From: Nitrospinota bacterium | Lineage (GTDB): Bacteria; JADFOP01; DATKYB01 | Assembly (NCBI GenBank): GCA_035528715.1 | Contig: DATKYB010000069.1 | Span: forward strand, 1-15,707 | Direction: 5' to 3' | DNA: 15,707 bases | Part shown: piece after piece, positions 6,927-14,709 of the stretch | How positions within the stretch are numbered: the stretch's first letter is position 1 | Layout: every line of letters begins with the position of its first letter | The notes under the pieces: model-generated | Database searches by the model: none | Seen by the model: only the letters and a program-made list of their open reading frames with translations | What the model was told of the DNA's origin: nothing | Program-made: the position numbers and the translations under genes

Positions 6927-7937
6927 TTAATCCTCAGTTAGCCTTTTTTCTTTAATATCTTGAAGTTCTCTAAAAGAGATATGTTCTGTCCATAAAAATA
7001 TAAATCCTAAGGTTACTATAGGTATGAAAAAAGCGGCGTGCATGACTATGGCAGCACTCAAGGCCACTTCTTTAGAGACACCAAAAAAGGCCAAACCGAT
7101 TACGCTGGCTGCATGAAAAGTTCCTATAAAACCTGGAGAAGAAGGTATCATCACTCCAATGGCTTGCATAACCACTAAAAAAAATGGAGCGTATAGGGGG
7201 AGGTTTAAATGAAATGAAACAAATACAATATAATTGACAATAACAACGGTTAACCAGAGGAGTGCAGAAAGAAATATTATGGGAAAGAACTGTCTCCCTC
7301 CCTCTAGTATCTGAAGGCCAGACTCAAAGGAATCTAAAATTTGAAGTAATCTATTGAGGACGCGGTCGGGCAGAAAAAAGAAAATGGTTCTAAACCACCT
7401 GTTCACCCTTGATTTATTCAACCTCAACAAAATTAAGATGCCAAGAATAAATAGATAGAATACAAATGAAAGGTACCCGGCAGTTTTTAAATGCTTCCCT
7501 ATAAAACCCATTTCTTCAGGAAAATTGACAAAGGTAAGGATTAAGATTAATATTGAAAGAATGGTAAAACCATCCAACAGCCTTTCAACCACAATCGTCG
7601 CAAAGGAAGCACTTTTACTAATTCTCTCTTTATAGCCCAAAACAAAGGCCCTTACAAATTCCCCCATCCTTACTGGAAGAACCATATTCGCCATAAAACC
7701 AATAGATGTAGCAGAAAAAAGGCTTTTTACTCGAATCTTTTTTACTGGCTTTATAAGGTACTGCCATCGAAGCGACCTTATGAGGAGGTTTAATACAAAT
7801 AACAAAAAAATAGGGATCAGAAATATATAACTGGCAGACTTTAAGGCAGTGCCTAATTCTTTGAAATCAAGTCTATAGACAATAAAAAAAACAAAGATGG
7901 CGCTTATTAATATTCCAAACCAAAAACTTTTCTTCAT
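6927..7937 (-). CDS. UPF0104/LPG-synthase-TM-like flippase-domain membrane protein
   Basis: The 336-residue protein is an integral membrane protein of the lysylphosphatidylglycerol-synthase transmembrane (UPF0104, TIGR00374) family, with about eight hydrophobic segments. Family signs are NLLIRSLRWQYLIKP (49-63), the early segment with SATSIGFMANMVLPVRMGE and the late SSPGFIGTFHAASVIGLAFFGV segment. Members lack the cytosolic aminoacyl-transferase domain of MprF, as here, and are thought to move lipids or lipid-linked molecules across the inner membrane. A cargo cannot be assigned. The start lies 15 bases after the ribF stop with AGAAAGGG upstream, so ribF and this gene are probably one transcript. 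It ends about 110 bases before tRNA-Leu; nothing recognisable lies in that gap. Confidence 0.85.
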   Translation of the reverse strand: MKKSFWFGILISAIFVFFIVYRLDFKELGTALKSASYIFLIPIFLLFVLNLLIRSLRWQYLIKPVKKIRVKSLFSATSIGFMANMVLPVRMGEFVRAFVLGYKERISKSASFATIVVERLLDGFTILSILILILTFVNFPEEMGFIGKHLKTAGYLSFVFYLFILGILILLRLNKSRVNRWFRTIFFFLPDRVLNRLLQILDSFESGLQILEGGRQFFPIIFLSALLWLTVVIVNYIVFVSFHLNLPLYAPFFLVVMQAIGVMIPSSPGFIGTFHAASVIGLAFFGVSKEVALSAAIVMHAAFFIPIVTLGFIFLWTEHISFRELQDIKEKRLTED

Positions 7938-7952
7938 TATTAATGTCCCTTT

Positions 7953-8882
7953 CTAAGTCTCTCTCCCGAGAATGTTTTTAGCTACTTCTATATCTTTTGA
8001 TATTTGATTCACTAATTCTTTCTTTGTTTCAAAAAATTCTTCTCCTCTGATTCTTGCTATAAAGCTAATCTCAATCGATTCTCCATAAATTATTTCGTGA
8101 AAATCGAATAGATGTGCCTCAATAAGAAGGGTATCCCTATGAAAAGTGGGGTTAAAACCAATATAGCTCACCCCATTATATATTTTATTATACAACTTTA
8201 TCTTTGCAGCATATACACCAACAGAAGGAATCAAAAAACCTGATAACTGAATATTAGCTGTTGGAAAGCCCAATTTCATTCCTCTTTTAGCACCATAGAT
8301 TACCTTACCCCTTATAGAATGGTACCTTCCTAAGAAGACTTTCCCGTCTTCTACCTTCCCTTTTGTAACAAGTTTTCTTATATTGGAACTGCTCACAATT
8401 TTTTGACCTATTCTGAATGATCTTACGATGTTGACCTTGAATCCAAACTCTTTTCCTAATTCTAATAGGGTTTTGGAATCGCCCTCCTTTCCTCGACCAA
8501 AGGTAAAATTTTTTCCTACAAAAACTTCTTTAGTCCCTATCTCTTTGCAGATAACATCCTTTGCAAAAGATCTTGCCCTCATCTTTGAAAATTGTTTGGT
8601 AAAATTAACGCTAATTAATATCTCTATACCACAATTCTTTATTAATTCTGCTTTTTTTTGAAAGGATGTAATAAGAGGCGGACATTTTTCAGGGGTTAAA
8701 ACCCTTAAGGGATGGGGTTGAAAGGTTAATGCTATAGGAATTCCTTTTATCTTATTTGCTTCTTTTACTGTACTTTTAAGGATAGTCTGATGTCCAAGAT
8801 GTACCCCATCAAAGTTTCCAATAGCAAGAACAGGTTTTCTGATCCTCTCTTTAAGCTTTTCATAATTTGTTATTATTTTCAT
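7953..8882 (-). CDS. ribF: Bifunctional riboflavin kinase/FAD synthetase
   Basis: The 309-residue protein has both halves of RibF. The N-terminal FMN adenylyltransferase has the nucleotidyl-transferase signature GNFDGVHLGH (22-31), FQPHP (54-58), FGRGKEGD (128-135) and SSSNIRKLV (164-172). The C-terminal riboflavin kinase has GMKLGFPTAN (201-210). Together they convert riboflavin to FMN and then FAD in the cytoplasm. Length is normal and all expected motifs are present. There is no ribosome binding site before the ATG and the upstream DNA is very AT-rich. A minus-strand TTGACA at 9059-9054 with a weak TACTGT 18 bases on is the only promoter candidate. No FMN riboswitch was seen. FMN made here would serve enzymes such as the nearby SagB-like protein, though no direct link is shown. 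Confidence 0.95.
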   Translation of the reverse strand: MKIITNYEKLKERIRKPVLAIGNFDGVHLGHQTILKSTVKEANKIKGIPIALTFQPHPLRVLTPEKCPPLITSFQKKAELIKNCGIEILISVNFTKQFSKMRARSFAKDVICKEIGTKEVFVGKNFTFGRGKEGDSKTLLELGKEFGFKVNIVRSFRIGQKIVSSSNIRKLVTKGKVEDGKVFLGRYHSIRGKVIYGAKRGMKLGFPTANIQLSGFLIPSVGVYAAKIKLYNKIYNGVSYIGFNPTFHRDTLLIEAHLFDFHEIIYGESIEISFIARIRGEEFFETKKELVNQISKDIEVAKNILGRET

Positions 8883-9153
8883 TAATTTTAAATAAAAATA
8901 TATTACATCATCTGATATACAATTAAGACCATCGTGAAATTCAACACAGTTATAAACCTTTTTTGAGAATGGTCTTTTAAATTCCTTTTCGTCTTATCTC
9001 TAAGTATATTCTTTCATTTAAAAGTCAAAACAGTAACATAATCTTGTTAATTTTGTCAATATCAAAGGATTTTTGTTTACAATATAAGACAAAAATCTCT
9101 GTGTTTAAAACTTCTCTTTATTGATGACCTTTGTTTTAATTTGAATAAATTCA
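8883..9153. other. AT-rich divergent intergenic region between ribF and tetR
   Basis: This region holds no frame that looks coding. It contains a perfect 9-base inverted repeat (9068-9097) and an 8-base one with a 36-base loop (AAGACCAT 8925-8932 / ATGGTCTT 8969-8976), which may be chance in such AT-rich DNA. The tetR promoter begins immediately downstream at 9154. Confidence 0.5.
9068..9097. repeat. Perfect inverted repeat upstream of the tetR promoter
   Basis: GATTTTTGT (9068-9076) and ACAAAAATC (9089-9097) are exact complements around a 12-base centre. It lies 57 bases before the tetR -35 box, between the two divergent genes. It could be a second regulator site or a weak hairpin; there is no T-run typical of a terminator. 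Confidence 0.4.
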
Positions 9154-9182
9154 TTGACACAAGCTTCTCAAATTTTTATAAT
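9154..9182 (+). promoter_or_regulatory. Consensus sigma70 promoter of the tetR-tolC operon
   Basis: A perfect TTGACA (9154-9159) is followed after exactly 17 bases by a perfect TATAAT (9177-9182). The predicted start is near 9189, inside the palindrome at 9184-9201. Full consensus in both boxes implies a strong promoter that needs a repressor to be held down. Confidence 0.88.
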
Positions 9183-9183
9183 A

Positions 9184-9201
9184 TGACTGAACAGTCAGTC
9201 A
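9184..9201. promoter_or_regulatory. TetR-type operator palindrome at the transcription start
   Basis: TGACTGA (9184-9190) and TCAGTCA (9195-9201) are perfect 7-base inverted arms around ACAG. It starts two bases after the -10 box and covers the predicted start site. TGACTGA/TCAGTCA-type palindromes are common operators for TetR-family efflux repressors, and the next gene encodes such a protein. Autorepression is inferred from position and pattern. Confidence 0.85.
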
Positions 9202-9222
9202 CTTATTATGGGAGTGAAAGAT

Positions 9223-9834
9223 ATGAAACATTTTAAGAAGAAATCAGACATACAGATTTCAAAAAGAAGAGAGATTTTCCAGGCTGCTGAAAAGATTTTT
9301 GCAGAAAAAGGCTTTCAAAATACTACAGTAGACGAAATTGCAAAGATTGCCAATATTGGGAAAGGGACTGTCTATATTTATTTCAAAAACAAACTGGAAC
9401 TATTCCTTTCTCTAATAGAGGAAAGGGTAGAAAATATTTTTTCTATTACCTCAAAAGTTCTAACAGAAAAAAGAGATTTTTTAAAAAGATTGGAAAATCT
9501 TGTTAATGCCCAGTTTGCTTTTTATCAAGAAAATGAAGATTTTTTTAAGATATTCTCTTCTGAAAGGAGTCGGTTTTTTGCTGAGGTAAAGATCGAATTA
9601 AAAAAAGAGATAATAAAAAAGTACCAATCGCATATTGACCTGATTGCCAAGTTTATCCAAGAAGGAGTAGATAAAAATATTTTAAAGAATCTGGATTCTA
9701 AAATGGTATCTGTTTCTCTCGCAGGATTAATTCATGCCTTTATGCTGCAATGGATAATGATTGGCGAGACATATAATCTAGTTGATAATACATCATTTGT
9801 AGTAAACCTTTTTTTAGAGGGTGTAAAAAAATAA
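9223..9834 (+). CDS. TetR/AcrR-family transcriptional repressor
   Basis: The protein of 203 residues (from this start) has an N-terminal TetR DNA-binding domain: helix 1 around RREIFQAAEKIFAEKGF (15-31), then the helix-turn-helix TTVDEIAKIANIGKGTVYIYF (34-54). The remaining ~145 residues are helical and form the effector-binding and dimer domain, whose ligand is unknown. I chose ATG 9223 because GGAG (9211-9214) lies eight bases upstream. ATG 9208 would add five residues but has no ribosome binding site and sits about 18 bases from the predicted transcript start. The operator over its own promoter suggests autorepression relieved by a toxic small molecule. tolC follows 18 bases later, so the repressor very likely controls tolC as well. 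Confidence 0.93.
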   Translation: MKHFKKKSDIQISKRREIFQAAEKIFAEKGFQNTTVDEIAKIANIGKGTVYIYFKNKLELFLSLIEERVENIFSITSKVLTEKRDFLKRLENLVNAQFAFYQENEDFFKIFSSERSRFFAEVKIELKKEIIKKYQSHIDLIAKFIQEGVDKNILKNLDSKMVSVSLAGLIHAFMLQWIMIGETYNLVDNTSFVVNLFLEGVKK

Positions 9835-9852
9835 TTTTTTAAGGAGGGAGTT

Positions 9853-11421
9853 ATGAGAAAAATATACTTAATCACCAAAATCTTTCAAAAATTTCTATCC
9901 ATATCTCTATTATTTATTCTTTTGTCTCCTAAAATCACCTGGGCTCAAGAGATGAATACCGACAAAAAAACAAAATTTACTCCTTTAGGAACAGAAAAGA
10001 AACTCTCTTTATCTATAAAAGACGCTATTGTTAAGGCACTAGAAAATAATATAGACATTGCCATAGAGAGATTTAACCCAAAGATTCAGGAAACAGACAT
10101 CACTAAAGAAAAATCAGCATTTGATCCTGTCTTTTCAATGAGTATTGACAAGGCTGATGAGATTACCCCTTCTACTGCTCGAACAATCCGGTTTGGAGGA
10201 CCTCCTACTGTTGATGCTGAAACAAATACCTTCAAAGGCAATATTACTCAGAAATTTGTCACTGGAACTGAAACAAGCTTAGAAGTTAATAACTTTAGAA
10301 ATGCGGATACGTTTAATAATTTTGCGTCTGAATATGAAACCGATATTAGCCTAAAACTTGCCCAACCCCTACTGAGAAACTTCTGGGTAGATGTAAATAA
10401 AACGGACATCTACATAGCTCAGAACAATAAAGCTATTTCTGATGATACCTTTCGTGAGCAGGTCATAAAGATTATATCCGATGTTCAAAAGACATATTGG
10501 GAGTTGGTCTTCAGGATCGAAGACCTTCAGGCAAAACAGAAGTCTTTAGGATTAGCCAAAGAATTCTTAGAGAGAGGTAAAATCCAGGTCGAGGCTGGAA
10601 CACTTGCGCCATTAGAGATCGTTCAGGGAGAGGCAAGGGTAGCTGTAAGAGAAGAGGATGTCATTGTTGCTGAGGATGCTATAAAAGATGCGGAAGACAG
10701 ACTTAAAAGAATTTTAAATCTCTCTAGTAAATTTGATGAATGGGATATTTCTGTTGTTCCCATAGATAAACCTTCCTTTGAAACCATAGATATATCTTTA
10801 TCCGAAAGCGTAAAAGAGGCACTTCAAAACAGGCCTGATTATGCGAGGATAAAAAAGAATTTAGAAAATACAAAAATACAGATGAGATTTGCTAAAAATC
10901 AGTTGCTTCCGAAATTAGACTTTGTAGCTAAAGGGGGCTATAATGCTCTAGAAGGAAACTTGGGAAACTCTGTTGATGAGCTATCTTCCACCAACAATCC
11001 CTTTTGGAGTTTAGGGGTAGAGATAGAAATACCTATAGGCAATAGGCAAGCGAGGAGTCAATATACCAGAAGACGATTAGAAATCCAGCAGGCCAAGATG
11101 GATATAAATAATCTTGAGCTACAAATCTTTGAAGAGGTAAGAAATGCTGTTCGACAGATACAAACAGATACAAAAAGGGTTCATGCAACAAAGGTTGCAA
11201 GAATCTTAGCCCAAAAACAGCTAGAAGTTGAAGAAAAAAAATTAGAAGTAGGGATGTCCACGTCTTTTTTTGTTTTGGATTTTCAGGAAAAACTGTCAGT
11301 TGCACTCAGTAACGAAGCTCAGGCCATAACAGACTATAACAAATCCGTAGCAGAGCTTTATAGAATACTCGGAACAACCTTGGAAAAGAATAATATCGTC
11401 TTAGAGAAATCAAAAATTTAA
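9853..11421 (+). CDS. TolC-family outer-membrane efflux protein
   Basis: The 522-residue protein has a signal peptide: basic start, hydrophobic core LSISLLFILLS, likely cleavage after Ala31 (TWA-Q). The mature part shows two outer-membrane-efflux (OEP) repeats, about residues 50-270 and 310-510, with long Ala/Glu/Lys-rich helices and repeat-type segments such as KLAQPLLRNFWVD and ALQNRPDYARIKKNLENTKIQM. Such proteins trimerise into an outer-membrane barrel with a periplasmic tunnel and export drugs, dyes or proteins with an inner-membrane pump and adaptor. No pump or adaptor gene is in this window, so the partner must lie elsewhere. AAGGAGG precedes the ATG by five bases. Its TAA is directly followed by the ruvX ATG. 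The symbol tolC is not assigned because paralogues are common. Confidence 0.92.
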   Translation: MRKIYLITKIFQKFLSISLLFILLSPKITWAQEMNTDKKTKFTPLGTEKKLSLSIKDAIVKALENNIDIAIERFNPKIQETDITKEKSAFDPVFSMSIDKADEITPSTARTIRFGGPPTVDAETNTFKGNITQKFVTGTETSLEVNNFRNADTFNNFASEYETDISLKLAQPLLRNFWVDVNKTDIYIAQNNKAISDDTFREQVIKIISDVQKTYWELVFRIEDLQAKQKSLGLAKEFLERGKIQVEAGTLAPLEIVQGEARVAVREEDVIVAEDAIKDAEDRLKRILNLSSKFDEWDISVVPIDKPSFETIDISLSESVKEALQNRPDYARIKKNLENTKIQMRFAKNQLLPKLDFVAKGGYNALEGNLGNSVDELSSTNNPFWSLGVEIEIPIGNRQARSQYTRRRLEIQQAKMDINNLELQIFEEVRNAVRQIQTDTKRVHATKVARILAQKQLEVEEKKLEVGMSTSFFVLDFQEKLSVALSNEAQAITDYNKSVAELYRILGTTLEKNNIVLEKSKI

Positions 11422-11865
11422 ATGAAAAAGTTAATGGGATTAGATATCGGAGATAAGAATATAGGTATTGCTGTAAGTGACGGGCTTGGGATAACAGCAC
11501 AAGCTCTTACCACTCTCAAAAGAAAGAACATCAATGTTGATATTGCGTCTTTAAAAGTAATTATTGAGAAATATGATGTTGGAGAAATTATTATAGGCTT
11601 CCCTAAAAATATGGATGGAAGTATAGGGCATCAGGCAAAAAAAGTAATTCATTTTACGGAACAATTAAAGAAAAGCCTCAATATTCCAATAATTTTTTGG
11701 GATGAGAGGCTTACAACCGTTATGGCAACTAAGGTCATGATTGAAGGAGACCTCAGCAGAAAAAAGAGAAAAAAAAGGATTGATAAAATAGCTGCACAAT
11801 TAATTCTTCAAAACTATTTAGATCGAAAAAAGTTCTTTTCTAAATCAGAGGAAAATGAAAAATAA
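11422..11865 (+). CDS. ruvX: YqgF/RuvX-type RNase H-fold nuclease (pre-16S rRNA processing)
   Basis: The 147-residue protein matches the YqgF/RuvX family. It has the N-terminal MGLDIGDKNIGIAVSD (5-20), IIGFPKNMDGSIG (57-69), FWDERLTTVMA (92-102) and the C-terminal RIDKIAAQLILQNYLD (119-134). Asp8, Glu95 and Asp121 are the expected acidic catalytic residues. Once called a Holliday junction resolvase, the family is now known to process the 5' end of 16S rRNA precursor in E. coli. The ATG follows the tolC stop with no gap, and the gene overlaps mltG by 11 bases, so translation is probably coupled along the transcript. Length is normal for the family. Confidence 0.93.
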   Translation: MKKLMGLDIGDKNIGIAVSDGLGITAQALTTLKRKNINVDIASLKVIIEKYDVGEIIIGFPKNMDGSIGHQAKKVIHFTEQLKKSLNIPIIFWDERLTTVMATKVMIEGDLSRKKRKKRIDKIAAQLILQNYLDRKKFFSKSEENEK

Positions 11866-12862
11866 AAAAAGACAAATTATACCTCTACTATTGATATTTT
11901 TGTCCATAGTTGTCTTCATCAGTATGGCCTATATTGATATATCCGTAAATACCCCTCAAAGTTCTTTTAAACAAATAAAAAAGGTCGAAATACCTAAAGG
12001 GTATAGTTTGAAAAAAATAGCCCGTCTTCTAAATGAACAAAACCTTATTAAAAATTACTCTATATTTATTACATCAGCCTATTTAAGGGGAATTTCTAAC
12101 AAATTAAAGTCAGGAGAATATGAGCTATCTACAGATATGACTCCATTAGAAATCATGGAAAAATTATATAAAGGGGAAATTGTATACTATAAGATAACTA
12201 TCCCCGAAGGTTACAATATAAAAAACATTGCAAACCTATTAGAGAAAAACGAATTGATAAATAAAGAAAAGTTTATCTCCTTAACTCAAGATAGAGAGTT
12301 TTTATCCTCTTTAGGAATAAAAGCTATAAGTCTCGAAGGCTATCTTTTTCCTGATACATATTATTTTTCTAAAGGAATGACGGAAGAAGAAATCATAAAC
12401 AAAATGATTGAGAGTCTGAATAATTTATTTACAGAAAAGCTTCAAAAACGACTGCAAGATTTAAATTTTACAATCCATAAGATATTGACTCTGGCTTCTT
12501 TAATAGAAAAAGAGGCCCAAATAGATTCCGAAAGAAAATTGGTCTCAGCAGTGTTTCATAATAGATTGAAATCTAATATGTTACTTCAATCCGATCCTAC
12601 TGTAATTTATGCCTTAGAAGACTTTGATGGAAATCTAAAAAAACAAGATTTATCATATGACTCTCCATACAATACTTATCTCTATCCAGGCTTGCCCCCT
12701 ACCCCCATAGCAAATCCTGGCACAGATTCTATAATGGCTGCTCTTTACCCTGCTGATGTAGATTATCTCTATTTTGTTTCAAAAAATAATGGAGAACACC
12801 ACTTTTCCTCGACCTTTAAAGAACATAATGAAGCAGTAAAAAAGTTCCAGTTAAAGAGATAA
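11855..12862 (+). CDS. mltG: Endolytic peptidoglycan transglycosylase MltG
   Basis: The 335-residue protein fits MltG/YceG. It has an N-terminal membrane anchor (residues 8-27), a LysM-like region near 44-120 (IPKGYSLKKIARLLNEQ; IPEGYNIKNIANLLEK) and the catalytic domain with GYLFPDTYYF (162-171), ASLIEKEAQ (214-222, catalytic Glu218) and SDPTVIYAL (246-254) with LPPTPIANPG (280-289). MltG cuts nascent glycan strands at the inner membrane and limits their length. The ATG lies inside the end of ruvX. The pairing of ruvX with mltG is common in bacteria; here both sit behind an efflux operon promoter. The ribosome binding site AGAGG is unusually close (about three bases), consistent with coupling. 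Confidence 0.95.
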   Translation: MKNKKRQIIPLLLIFLSIVVFISMAYIDISVNTPQSSFKQIKKVEIPKGYSLKKIARLLNEQNLIKNYSIFITSAYLRGISNKLKSGEYELSTDMTPLEIMEKLYKGEIVYYKITIPEGYNIKNIANLLEKNELINKEKFISLTQDREFLSSLGIKAISLEGYLFPDTYYFSKGMTEEEIINKMIESLNNLFTEKLQKRLQDLNFTIHKILTLASLIEKEAQIDSERKLVSAVFHNRLKSNMLLQSDPTVIYALEDFDGNLKKQDLSYDSPYNTYLYPGLPPTPIANPGTDSIMAALYPADVDYLYFVSKNNGEHHFSSTFKEHNEAVKKFQLKR

Positions 12863-12919
12863 TTACAGAGATTATATTGACGATTACTTATTGGTGTTCA
12901 AAAAGCCGAGTACTTAACC

Positions 12920-12948
12920 GGATTTTCTATAATATTTTTAGAAAATCC
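12920..12948. repeat. Perfect 10-base inverted repeat downstream of mltG
   Basis: GGATTTTCTA (12920-12929) and TAGAAAATCC (12939-12948) are exact complements with a 9-base loop. The transcript from mltG would form a hairpin 58 bases after the stop. Only a broken T stretch (TTGTATTTCT) follows, so it may be a weak terminator or an mRNA-stabilising stem. Confidence 0.5.
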
Positions 12949-12977
12949 TTGTATTTCTAAGAAATATTATTTAGAAT
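12949..12977 (+). promoter_or_regulatory. Possible promoter of the DUF502 operon with palindrome in its spacer
   Basis: TTGTAT (12949-12954) and TAGAAT (12972-12977) are 17 bases apart. The palindrome TATTTCT-A-AGAAATA (12952-12966) overlaps the -35 box and spacer, an operator-like position. The predicted start would be near 12984, about 32 bases before the TTG start codon. The -35 box matches only three of six positions, so the call is tentative. Confidence 0.4.
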
Positions 12978-13015
12978 TTAATATTTAAAATTAATCAAAA
13001 AAGGGGAATTAAAGA

Positions 13016-13690
13016 TTGTTTTCCTGGGTAAAACATAAAATAAGAAATATCTTTTTAGCAGGGCTTGTGGTGATCCTTCCTATTGCCTTCACCCTTTTTA
13101 TTCTCACATGGATCTTTAAAAAACTGGATAATTTATCACCTTTTATAACAAATCTCTTAATATATTTTGGCGCACCCCTACCTAAGGGATTCAAAATCCC
13201 AGGATTGGGTATAACGACAACCGTTTTAATAATATTTTTAGTGGGTATTTTTACCACGAGCGTAATAGGAAAAAGGGTTTTGGTATTATGGGAATACATT
13301 CTCAATAAGATTCCATTTATAAGAGGCATATACGGTGCAATCAAACAGATTATAGAGACTATCACTATCAGAAAAAATGCCTTTAATCAGGTTGTGATGA
13401 TAGAATATCCACGCAAAGGTCTCTATTGCCTTGGACTCTTAACCTGCGAAAGTAAGGGAGAAATTCAGAACAAAACTGAAAAGGAGATTATGAATGTTTT
13501 TATCCCTACAACCCCCAATCCAACCTCAGGTTTTTTGCTGTTTGTTCCTAAAGAGAGCATTATACCGCTTTCAATGAGCGTAGAAGAAGGACTTAAGCTC
13601 ATTATATCTGGAGGAATAGTAACTCCTTTCAATGAAATAGATTCGCAGAAGCTAAAAGAAAATCATTTCTACGAGGATAAAAATAAATAA
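13016..13690 (+). CDS. DUF502-family inner-membrane protein
   Basis: The 224-residue product matches the DUF502 (COG2928) family of uncharacterised membrane proteins. There are two transmembrane segments, about 12-34 (IFLAGLVVILPIAFTLFILTW) and 65-84, with a soluble C-terminal part. Family-like motifs are IPGLGI (61-66), IPFIRGIYGAIKQI (99-112) and IPTTPNPTSGFLLFVP (162-177). The start is TTG, supported by AGGGGAAT about nine bases upstream; no in-frame ATG is near the start. Function is unknown; a role in envelope integrity or transport has been suggested for relatives but cannot be read here. The receiver-domain gene follows after 35 bases, so the two are likely co-transcribed. Confidence 0.85.
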   Translation: MFSWVKHKIRNIFLAGLVVILPIAFTLFILTWIFKKLDNLSPFITNLLIYFGAPLPKGFKIPGLGITTTVLIIFLVGIFTTSVIGKRVLVLWEYILNKIPFIRGIYGAIKQIIETITIRKNAFNQVVMIEYPRKGLYCLGLLTCESKGEIQNKTEKEIMNVFIPTTPNPTSGFLLFVPKESIIPLSMSVEEGLKLIISGGIVTPFNEIDSQKLKENHFYEDKNK

Positions 13691-13710
13691 TTCTTTTTAA
13701 AAGAATTATT
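13686..13710. repeat. Perfect 12-base palindrome before the receiver-protein ribosome binding site
   Basis: AATAATTCTTTT (13686-13697) and AAAAGAATTATT (13699-13710) are exact complements around one T. It covers the DUF502 stop codon and ends at the base before AGGGAG (13711-13716), the ribosome binding site of the next gene. It may be an operator or an RNA stem affecting translation or message stability. Confidence 0.5.
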
Positions 13711-13725
13711 AGGGAGACTATAAAG

Positions 13726-14697
13726 ATGAGTAAAAAAATATTATTAGCTGATGATAGCGTTACTATACAAAAGATTGTTGAAATTACCTTTCAAGAAGAA
13801 GATTTTGAAGTATGTGTAGTCGGTAATGGTCTTGACGCATTACAAAAGGTAAAAGGAGACAGACCTGATATTATACTTGCTGATATTTCTATGCCAGGTC
13901 TAAACGGTATAGACCTCTGTGAAAAGCTAAAAAGTGATTCTCAATATAAAGATATTCCTTTTATTCTTCTCACCAACAGCTTTGAAGAATTTGACAAAAA
14001 GAAAGGGGATAAAATAGGGGTCAACGGATACATAGAGAAACCTTTTGAATCGCAGGATTTATTAGACATGGTTCAATCACTGGTTGAGGAAAAAGTCTCT
14101 GACCTCGAGGAAGAATTAGGACTTGAACTCATTGATGAAGAAGAAAAGAAAGAAAAAATTATTACGAGTACTCCAATCGAATCGGAAGATAAAGACAAAC
14201 TCTCAGAAGAACTCAAAGATATAACGGAAATAACAGAGGAAGAAATATCCCTCGAAGAGTTAACGAAAGAAGAAGAATTACCGTCGAAACAGGTTGAGGA
14301 GGAACCACCAAAAGAAGAAAAAGAGATTACAAAAGAAAAAACCCCTCAGGAAGATATTCTTTCTTTAAAGAAAGAAAGAGAAGAGGAGGTGATTGAAAAA
14401 GAACAAGAACAAGATATCTTTAAACCTCCTACAGAAACAAAGGTATTTGAAAAATTTGAACCTAAAGAAGAAATAAAAGATTTTGAAGAGGAAAGACTAG
14501 ACTTAAAAGAATTAGATCAAGTCTTGGGAAGATACCTGAGAAATTTGCTAGAAACAACATTTAAAAGTTCTCTTGATCAAATGACACCTCGGATAAATGA
14601 AATCGTCGAAAAGGTCACAAAAGAAATGGTTCCTGGAATTGCAGAATCAATTATAAAAAAAGAAATTGAGAAATTAAAGAGTAGTGCTGACCAGTAG
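13726..14697 (+). CDS. Response-regulator receiver protein with acidic linker and C-terminal helical module
   Basis: Residues 1-120 form a full CheY-like receiver: Asp9/Asp10, phosphoacceptor Asp53 (ILADISMPG), Thr82 and Lys104 (EKPFE) are all present. Residues about 125-250 are a low-complexity Glu/Lys-rich linker, likely disordered or coiled. Residues about 253-318 form a second ordered-looking helical module (ELDQVLGRYLRNLLE, MVPGIAESIIKKEIEKL). There is no DNA-binding or enzymatic output domain, so signalling is probably through protein contacts. No histidine kinase is nearby. AGGGAG precedes the ATG by nine bases. The gene ends at a TAG whose last two bases belong to the valS ribosome binding site. 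Acidic linkers of this kind occur in deltaproteobacterial receiver proteins, an inference from memory. Confidence 0.88.
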   Translation: MSKKILLADDSVTIQKIVEITFQEEDFEVCVVGNGLDALQKVKGDRPDIILADISMPGLNGIDLCEKLKSDSQYKDIPFILLTNSFEEFDKKKGDKIGVNGYIEKPFESQDLLDMVQSLVEEKVSDLEEELGLELIDEEEKKEKIITSTPIESEDKDKLSEELKDITEITEEEISLEELTKEEELPSKQVEEEPPKEEKEITKEKTPQEDILSLKKEREEEVIEKEQEQDIFKPPTETKVFEKFEPKEEIKDFEEERLDLKELDQVLGRYLRNLLETTFKSSLDQMTPRINEIVEKVTKEMVPGIAESIIKKEIEKLKSSADQ

Positions 14698-14709
14698 GAG
14701 GATGATATT

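Noticed and set aside
8883-9059. An FMN riboswitch before ribF
   Set aside because: The leader is too AT-rich and shows none of the conserved FMN-element helices.
11033-11500. Minus-strand frames opposite tolC and ruvX
   Set aside because: They are antisense to well-supported genes and lack ribosome binding sites or recognisable motifs.
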